Shown here: piece by piece, positions 5,619 through 9,345 of the stretch | Position numbering within the stretch: position 1 is the first letter of the stretch | How the letters are laid out: each line of letters begins with the position of its first letter | Assembly: GCA_030634125.1 (NCBI GenBank) | Contig: DAOWBJ010000041.1 | Location: forward strand, 1 to 9,345 | Direction: 5' to 3' | DNA from: Victivallales bacterium | GTDB taxonomy: Bacteria; Verrucomicrobiota; Lentisphaeria; Victivallales; Victivallaceae | Length of the DNA: 9,345 nt | Notes under the pieces: generated by a model | Seen by the model: the letters and a program-made list of their open reading frames with translations, nothing else | Databases searched by the model: none | Told to the model about the DNA's origin: nothing | Program-made: the position numbers and the translations under genes

Positions 5619-6302
5619 ATGTATACTGAAACAAGACAACCTGAAACAGACTGTATGGAAAGATATCATTTTGCGTGTAAAATAGCGAAGGATAAATCTG
5701 TACTTGACGTAGCATGTGGTTCGGGATATTCAACCTCATTGTTTATTAAAGCTGGAATTCGCAGCTATGATGGTGTTGATATCAATGAAAAACAGATTGC
5801 ATATGCAAACTATAGATATGCAAGCCATGCTTATTCTGTAGAGAGAGTAAATTATCATATTGGAGATCTGTGCACATTTAACAATGGTAAAACATTCGAT
5901 ATGATAACGTGTTATGGAGTAATTGAGCGCATAAAAGATTACGAATCCGCTATAAAAAACCTCTATAGTCTTTTGAATTATGGAGGGGTTTTATTGATTT
6001 CTTCCCCCAATCGTCTGGTAACTTCTCCTCGCTGTTCGTCAATTGATGATAAGCCGATGAATGAGTTTCATACTCAAGAATTTACTCCTAAGGAATTACT
6101 GTCGCTATTAAACTGTTTTGGTTTTCACGTCAGTCAAGAGAAAGTCTTTGGTCAGCATCAAAGGCGATTATATTCTACTAAACTTTCAAATAAGATTATT
6201 CAGTCTGTATGTGCAAAATTGAAGAGAAGAAGGAACTCAATAGTTACCGCGGTAAGAGATAAAGTGCCGGAACATTTTATTATTGTCGCAACGAAGGTAT
6301 GA
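5619..6302 (+). CDS. Class I SAM-dependent methyltransferase
   Basis: This 227-residue protein has a Rossmann-type methyltransferase fold: motif I VLDVACGSGYST (28-39) binds S-adenosylmethionine, the acidic Asp 54 in YDGVDINEKQ ends strand 2, and GDL (82-84), FDMITCYGVIERI (93-105) and GGVLLISSPN (122-131) follow. The SSPN turn and the segment NEFHTQEFTPKELLSLL (148-164) resemble methyltransferases found in surface-polysaccharide and glycan clusters (Methyltransf_11/23 group). The substrate cannot be named, and no sugar genes are nearby. The ATG has GGA 7 nt upstream. The gene closes a same-strand row starting at 5250 and converges on lexA 71 bp away. It is AT-rich compared with uvrB, in keeping with an accessory origin. 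Confidence 0.88.
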   Translation: MYTETRQPETDCMERYHFACKIAKDKSVLDVACGSGYSTSLFIKAGIRSYDGVDINEKQIAYANYRYASHAYSVERVNYHIGDLCTFNNGKTFDMITCYGVIERIKDYESAIKNLYSLLNYGGVLLISSPNRLVTSPRCSSIDDKPMNEFHTQEFTPKELLSLLNCFGFHVSQEKVFGQHQRRLYSTKLSNKIIQSVCAKLKRRRNSIVTAVRDKVPEHFIIVATKV

Positions 6303-6304
6303 CA

Positions 6305-6332
6305 GGCTTGTTGGAAAAAATGGGTTCAAGCC
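6305..6332. other. Hairpin between convergent methyltransferase and lexA
   Basis: GGCTTG (6305-6310) and CAAGCC (6327-6332) are complementary, with a 16-nt loop, in the gap between the two convergent genes. No T-run follows on either strand, so it is not a standard intrinsic terminator, although its position suggests a transcription-end function. Confidence 0.25.
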
Positions 6333-6373
6333 ACAAACACCTACTGTCGTCGCGCCGTTGATTGCCGCTGGAA

Positions 6374-6997
6374 TTAATATTCGCGCTGGAGTCCTACTAC
6401 TTTGCCTTGGATATTCACATGGGCATCGGGGTAGACTTGAGTATTGAAATCATGGTTTGCGGGACGTAATTCGACGCGTCCTCCGCGTAACGGGAAATAA
6501 CTTTTTACGGTTGTTTCTTCTTGTACAAGAGCTACTACTATGTCGCCGGGATTAACGTTGTCGACTTTTTCAACGATGATTATATCATCTTCATATATGC
6601 CGAGATCACGCATACTCTGCCCGTGAACTTTTAACGCAAAAACATTTTTGGAGTCTTTGCTGGAGACTATTGAAGGATTGATGAATACTTCTCCTTCTTT
6701 ATATTCCAGGTTGTCGGCCGGGGAACCGGCGTTTATTCTGCCTAATAGAGGAATCGGCAACAAAAATGACATGTGTTTTGTTTTGTTCCTTGAACCTTTA
6801 ACACTGATGCTGCGTGCTTTTGAAGTACGGGTGATCTGTGATTTGCGTTGCAGAGCCCGGAGATGCGCAAAAACTGTTGAAGTTTTTATACTGAAAAAAT
6901 CAGCTATTTCATATACAGTCGGGGCCATCCCTTCCTGCTCAATGAAATCTTCAATATAATCAAGCATGCTTTTTTGTTTTTCAGTTAATGCCTTCAT
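6374..6997 (-). CDS. lexA: LexA repressor (SOS regulator, autoprotease)
   Basis: This 207-residue protein has the LexA layout. The N-terminal winged helix-turn-helix (about 1-65) includes PTVYEIADFFSIKTSTVFAH (27-46). A linker carries the Ala-Gly cleavage site (INAGSP, Ala90-Gly91). The C-terminal S24-type peptidase domain has nucleophile Ser128 (VHGQSMRDLGIYEDD) and base Lys165 (TTVKSYF). RecA-stimulated self-cleavage would relieve repression of DNA-damage genes. The ATG at 6997 is chosen: GAGAGG (7004-7009) lies 6 nt upstream and MKALTEKQ matches the family start. A TTG eight codons upstream at 7021 would bury that site. A palindrome over the -10 box suggests autoregulation. The gene converges on the methyltransferase, and no clear terminator is visible in the 71-bp gap. 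Confidence 0.96.
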   Translation of the reverse strand: MKALTEKQKSMLDYIEDFIEQEGMAPTVYEIADFFSIKTSTVFAHLRALQRKSQITRTSKARSISVKGSRNKTKHMSFLLPIPLLGRINAGSPADNLEYKEGEVFINPSIVSSKDSKNVFALKVHGQSMRDLGIYEDDIIIVEKVDNVNPGDIVVALVQEETTVKSYFPLRGGRVELRPANHDFNTQVYPDAHVNIQGKVVGLQREY

Positions 6998-7066
6998 TAT
7001 TTTCCTCTCTTTATTGTACAAATTATATAATATTTAACAGTTAGTTTGTGGTTCGCTCTATATGTA

Positions 7067-7095
7067 TAGTATACTAAAAAATAGCTAGAAAGCAA
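7067..7095 (-). promoter_or_regulatory. lexA promoter with overlapping palindrome (candidate SOS box)
   Basis: On the minus strand, -35 TTGCTT (7095-7090) and -10 TATACT (7073-7068) are separated by 16 bp. The start would be near 7061, giving a leader of about 60 nt. The -10 lies inside the perfect palindrome TAGTATACTA (7067-7076), which a dimeric repressor such as LexA could cover. A second palindrome, TTGTACAA (7014-7021), lies in the leader. Neither matches the classical E. coli or Bacillus SOS boxes, and which one LexA binds is unknown. Confidence 0.5.
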
Positions 7096-7135
7096 GGAGC
7101 GAAGCGTTTTTTTAGCCTAATAATTTAATATTAAG

Positions 7136-7178
7136 CTCAATAAAAGCCTGAGGCTGCGGGGATATTGAGAGATTTTTT
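7136..7178 (+). terminator. Orphan terminator-like hairpin
   Basis: CTCAATA (7136-7142) pairs with TATTGAG (7163-7169), enclosing a smaller AGCC/GGCT hairpin (7145-7155). A run of six T follows (7173-7178). The orientation is plus, yet no plus-strand gene precedes it: lexA is transcribed the other way and its promoter lies just to the left. Confidence 0.3.
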
Positions 7179-7199
7179 GTAAGAAAAAAACGTTATTTA

Positions 7200-7213
7200 T
7201 ACCGCAAGCGGTA
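7200..7213. repeat. Short palindrome TACCGC-AA-GCGGTA
   Basis: Six-base perfect arms surround an AA loop. It has the same design as the CAACCCCG-AA-CGGGGTTG palindrome 190 bp downstream, which suggests it belongs to the same family of extragenic palindromic elements. Confidence 0.45.
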
Positions 7214-7270
7214 GATTTATTTGACTTACTCTATTAGCTGTTTAAGTTCATTGTATAGGAATTTGTTATT

Positions 7271-7318
7271 TTGACAGGATAAACAGGATAAAACAGGATA
7301 AAAGAAAAATCTTGTCAA
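7271..7318. repeat. ACAGGATAA direct repeats bounded by TTGACA/TGTCAA
   Basis: ACAGGATAA occurs three times (7274-7282, 7283-7291, 7293-7301) with periods of 9 and 10 bp. The block is bracketed by TTGACA (7271-7276) and its reverse complement TGTCAA (7313-7318). Similar 'acaggat' tandem blocks are, from memory, common in intergenic regions of many bacteria. It may be a degenerate hairpin element whose right arm has lost its repeats. Confidence 0.6.
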
Positions 7319-7355
7319 TTGCGCAAGTTTTTTTTAGTAATCCACGAGGGATTAA

Positions 7356-7518
7356 ATTTAAATAGCCACAGGTAAAACCTGTGGTTTGAAGCAGTAAAAT
7401 GCACCAACCCCGAACGGGGTTGAACAACTGAACGCAACAAGCTGCTTATTCAACCCCGCCGGGGTTGATGTTTTGGGAATGCGAATATCCCACGGGTTTT
7501 ACCCGCGGCTATTTAAAT
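7356..7518. repeat. 163-bp nested palindromic element (REP/MITE-like)
   Basis: The outer inverted repeats ATTTAAATAGCC (7356-7367) and GGCTATTTAAAT (7507-7518) continue into self-palindromes: CCACAGGT-AAA-ACCTGTGG (7366-7384) and CCACGGGT-TTT-ACCCGCGG (7490-7508). The two arms match over about 29 bp with a few transitions. Inside lie two further palindromes, CAACCCCG-AA-CGGGGTTG (7405-7422) and CAACCCCG-C-CGGGGTTG (7451-7467), arranged symmetrically. No ORF is seen within. The design fits a non-autonomous element mobilised in trans, for example by a RAYT/IS200-like transposase, though no such gene lies in this window. It ends about 90 bp before the nitroreductase start and could fold in a leader transcript. 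Confidence 0.75.
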
Positions 7519-7537
7519 ATTACCCCATTGGGGTAAT
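7519..7537. repeat. Palindrome ATTACCCC-ATT-GGGGTAAT
   Basis: Eight-base perfect arms surround a 3-nt loop, directly abutting the right end of the 163-bp element. It may be a separate REP-like unit. It lies 15 bp before the GAGGAG site at 7553, so it could also influence translation of the nitroreductase message. Confidence 0.55.
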
Positions 7538-7604
7538 TAAAAGCATAATTTTGAGGAGCAAAAAAATGGCATTTTTTGCTAATTTAATTGACAGGAGTAT
7601 TATC

Positions 7605-8255
7605 ATGAAAAAAATGTTGTTTGTATTGAGCTTGATACTCGTTTGTTCTGCTGTGTCTTTTGGGCAGAAACTTAAGCCGATTAAGCTTTTGAAACCGCAA
7701 ACGGACGGCGGCAAACCTTTAATGCAGGTACTGAAAGCCAGAAAAAGTTCGCGTGTTTTCAGCAATAAAAAATTGCCGGCGCAGATACTCTCAAATTTGC
7801 TGTGGGCGGCCTTCGGAGTAAACCGCCCGGTTTCAGGAAAAACAGGAAAGCGTACAGCACCATCTGCTTGTAATTGGCAGGAAATCGATATTTATGTCGC
7901 GTTAGCGGAGGGACTTTATCTTTATGACGCGGCAGCAAATATCTTGAAGCCGGTTCTGGCAAAAGACATCAGGGCGGCTGCAGGTCGTCAGAAATTTACA
8001 CAGGATGCTCCGGTAAATTTGATTTTTGTAACGAATCTAACGCGTATGGGCAGAGCGAAAAAACAAGAAAAAGAATTTTATTCGGCAACAGATACCGGAT
8101 TTATAAGTCAGAATGTTTATCTGTTTTGCGCGTCAGAAGGATTGGCGACAGTTGTTCTCGGATATGTTAACAGACCGGCACTGGCAAAAAAAATGGGTTT
8201 GAAGCCTGACCAGAAAATCATTCTGACACAGCCGGTAGGATACCCGAAAAAGTAG
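7605..8255 (+). CDS. Exported nitroreductase-family protein (SagB/ThcOx-like)
   Basis: This 216-residue protein has an N-terminal signal peptide (MKK, hydrophobic LFVLSLILVC, then SAVSFG-QK with likely cleavage after Gly 20) followed by a nitroreductase-fold domain. Visible flavin-binding features are LKARKSSRVFSNKKL (43-57), the APSACNWQEIDIYVA segment (85-99), and the C-terminal ATDTGFISQNVYLFCASEGL (161-180) with ATVVLGYVNR. These match the SagB/McbC-like subgroup, FMN-dependent oxidoreductases whose substrates are often unknown. The start at 7605 gives a classical signal peptide and has AGGAG 7 nt upstream. An alternative ATG at 7566 also has a good site (GAGGAG, 7 nt) but adds 13 residues before the signal peptide. 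A longer TTG-initiated frame from 7473 crosses the palindromic repeat and is unlikely. No terminator is evident downstream. Confidence 0.88.
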   Translation: MKKMLFVLSLILVCSAVSFGQKLKPIKLLKPQTDGGKPLMQVLKARKSSRVFSNKKLPAQILSNLLWAAFGVNRPVSGKTGKRTAPSACNWQEIDIYVALAEGLYLYDAAANILKPVLAKDIRAAAGRQKFTQDAPVNLIFVTNLTRMGRAKKQEKEFYSATDTGFISQNVYLFCASEGLATVVLGYVNRPALAKKMGLKPDQKIILTQPVGYPKK

Positions 8256-8338
8256 TATTCGCCTTATTATTTTAAGCCTTATATTGTTATGACTTATAGG
8301 GGGGGAAAATTAATTTCAATCTTTTTCCTCTATTTTAG

Positions 8339-8367
8339 TTGCTTTTTTATGTTTTTTAAAGTACTCT
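8339..8367 (+). promoter_or_regulatory. Likely csp promoter (TTGCTT-17-TACTCT)
   Basis: -35 TTGCTT (8339-8344) and -10 TACTCT (8362-8367) are separated by 17 bp; TATAAA (8368-8373) is adjacent. The -35 is the same hexamer as in the lexA and XRE promoters. Transcription would leave a leader of about 65 nt before the cold-shock gene. The rest of the 8256-8440 gap is AT-rich and holds a run of seven G (8299-8305), with no gene. Confidence 0.5.
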
Positions 8368-8440
8368 ATAAAAGAGAAATTCTTTTTAAGGCAGAAAACT
8401 GCGAATAGAATTAATATTAATACCAACAAGGAAAGACGTT

Positions 8441-8644
8441 ATGAGTACAGGTACAGTAAAGTGGTTCAATTCAGACAAAGGTTTTGGATTCATCACTCCG
8501 GACGAAGGTGACAAAGATTTATTTGTACACCATTCAGAAGTTAAGGTTTCAGGTTATGCAACACTTGACGAAGGACAAAAAGTAGAATACGAAGTAGGCG
8601 AAGGACAAAAAGGTCCATGCGCTAAAAACGTTATTCCACAATAG
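8441..8644 (+). CDS. csp: Cold-shock domain protein (CspA family)
   Basis: This 67-residue single cold-shock domain is an OB-fold protein that binds single-stranded RNA/DNA and acts as an RNA chaperone. RNP1 KGFGFI (13-18) and RNP2 LFVHH (27-31) are intact, and the N-terminus MSTGTVKWFNSDKGFG and end AKNVIPQ are typical of the family. AAGGAAAG lies 5 nt before the ATG. Three stop codons stand in a row in frame (TAG TAG TAA, 8642-8650). The gene is monocistronic: its own promoter-like boxes lie about 75 bp upstream and a strong terminator lies 34 bp downstream. Confidence 0.97.
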   Translation: MSTGTVKWFNSDKGFGFITPDEGDKDLFVHHSEVKVSGYATLDEGQKVEYEVGEGQKGPCAKNVIPQ

Positions 8645-8673
8645 TAGTAAACAATTACTATAGTAACATTTTT

Positions 8674-8705
8674 AAAAGAGCAGGCTTAACGCCTGCTCTT
8701 TTTTT
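8674..8705 (+). terminator. Rho-independent terminator of the csp gene
   Basis: GAGCAGGC (8678-8685) and GCCTGCTC (8691-8698) form a perfect 8-bp GC-rich stem around TTAAC. It is extended by AAAA/TTTT pairing and followed by seven T (8699-8705). This is the clearest terminator in the window. Confidence 0.93.
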
Positions 8706-8722
8706 GCTCTTTTTATTGCTTT

Positions 8723-8752
8723 TTCGCAATTACACAATTACCTTAGTATAAT
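8723..8752 (+). promoter_or_regulatory. Promoter of the zinc-ribbon membrane gene
   Basis: A consensus -10 TATAAT (8747-8752) stands 24 bp before the start codon. The -35 region is poor (TTCGCA, 8723-8728, 18-bp spacer). The leader would be only about 17 nt and holds the AAGGAGA ribosome site (8764-8770). Confidence 0.5.
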
Positions 8753-8775
8753 ATTAATTATTTAAGGAGATAGTT

Positions 8776-9345
8776 ATGTTGTGTGAAAAATGTGGAACTA
8801 ATGTTTCTGATAATGAAACTCTTTGCGCCAAATGTGAAAAATCCATGCAGTCAAGGAATAGCAAATTATCAGCAGGCAGCAGTATGGACTCAAGGCAGTT
8901 TTATTCTCACTCCGGGAAAATCGCTCCCCAATTAGTTCTTGGAGTGCCCATTCTTTTAATTATATCGACTTTACTCGCCTTTGCCTACGCGTATTCCGTA
9001 ATATATATACCCTTTGTCGGATACTTGAGCTTTTTATTGACTTTGGGCTTTGCTCTTGGCATCGGGTTTTGCACTGCCATAGTGCTTCAGTTTTTTAAAA
9101 CACGTAACAGTTTATTCGCATTTTGTTTTGGCCTGGTCTCCGGGATTTTCGCGCTTTACGCCGCATGGGTTACTTTTGAATATGTTCTTTTGAACAGATA
9201 CGCCACAGAGGGGGTTGAGCTATGGCGACTGGCTTTCAACCCGTTAGGTGTGTGGCGGGTAGCGTGTCTTGTCGCGGAAAAAGGCTGGTATTCAATTCAA
9301 AACACCACCCCTGCCGGTGCCGTATTATGGACCTTCTGGGCAGGG
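8776..9345 (+). CDS. Zinc-ribbon membrane protein, 3' end cut by the window
   Basis: The open frame runs from an ATG with AAGGAGA 5 nt upstream to the window edge, giving 190 residues without a stop. It begins with a rubredoxin-type ribbon MLCEKCGTNVSDNETLCAKC (Cys 3/6 and 17/20). A polar Ser-rich linker (21-50) follows, then three hydrophobic segments (about 52-74, 78-106 and 112-138). A more polar stretch (140-180) precedes the onset of a probable fourth helix (GAVLWTFWAG, 181-190). The pattern 'NPLGVW...G-W-S-I...GAVLWTFW' suggests a conserved hypothetical membrane family, but I cannot name it. This is the third protein in the window to begin with a two-CxxC ribbon, though its ribbon differs from the pair at 2712-3695. 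Confidence 0.85.
   Translation, partial: MLCEKCGTNVSDNETLCAKCEKSMQSRNSKLSAGSSMDSRQFYSHSGKIAPQLVLGVPILLIISTLLAFAYAYSVIYIPFVGYLSFLLTLGFALGIGFCTAIVLQFFKTRNSLFAFCFGLVSGIFALYAAWVTFEYVLLNRYATEGVELWRLAFNPLGVWRVACLVAEKGWYSIQNTTPAGAVLWTFWAG

Noticed and set aside
6299..6361. 20-codon ORF overlapping the methyltransferase stop by ATGA
   Set aside because: Very short, no own ribosome site, and it fills only the convergent gap before lexA.
7271..7518. CRISPR array
   Set aside because: The repeats are 9 bp or nested palindromes without regular 30-40 bp spacers, and no cas gene is nearby.
7473..7604. 44-residue TTG-initiated extension of the nitroreductase
   Set aside because: It reads through the palindromic repeat and would place the signal peptide internally; two good ribosome sites lie downstream.
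7632..7652. Lipoprotein signal at LILVC in the nitroreductase leader
   Set aside because: The residue before Cys is Val, not Gly/Ala/Ser, so the lipobox is not met; cleavage after SAVSFG is more likely.
8299..8305. G7 run as a phase-variation tract
   Set aside because: It is intergenic, about 60 bp upstream of the predicted csp -10 and outside any frame or promoter spacer, so no switch effect is apparent.

Overview
The window looks like a chromosomal segment of an AT-leaning bacterium. It carries housekeeping DNA-repair and stress genes (uvrB, lexA and a cold-shock gene) separated by AT-richer accessory stretches. The several small zinc-ribbon proteins fused to membrane segments, and the nested palindromic repeats, suggest a member of the PVC group (Lentisphaerota/Kiritimatiellota-like). 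That placement is only an impression; nothing here fixes the taxonomy.

Layout. (1) 49-2085: complete uvrB, followed by a weak hairpin terminator. (2) 2216-2562: a promoter with an embedded dyad (TAAACC-N5-GGTGTA), then a decayed small ORF. (3) 2712-4318: three same-strand genes. Two are paralogous zinc-ribbon proteins; the third overlaps the second by ATGA and may carry the second half of a split PH-like domain. (4) 4399-4833 (minus): an XRE-type regulator, divergent from 4944-5213, where a second promoter with the same dyad precedes a second decayed ORF homologous to the first. (5) 5250-6302: a 71-aa protein, a 34-aa one-helix membrane peptide and a SAM-dependent methyltransferase, closely spaced on the plus strand. 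(6) 6374-6997 (minus): lexA, with a palindrome over its -10 box. (7) 7022-7604: non-coding, with an orphan hairpin, ACAGGATAA repeats and a 163-bp nested palindromic element. (8) 7605-8255: an exported SagB-like nitroreductase. (9) 8441-8644: a cold-shock protein with a strong terminator. (10) 8776 to the window end: a truncated zinc-ribbon membrane protein.

How it fits together. UvrB and LexA belong to the DNA-damage response but are not in one operon. The most interesting part is 2216-5213. One XRE regulator sits beside one of two promoters that share the same spacer-embedded operator, and each promoter is followed by a broken copy of one small gene. The arrangement resembles the repressor/Cro-type switch of a phage or integrative element. 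I read it as the relic of such a switch duplicated in direct orientation, perhaps with the downstream small genes and methyltransferase as former cargo. The promoter/operator identity is visible directly; the homology of the decayed ORFs comes from alignment by eye; the phage-switch reading is inference.
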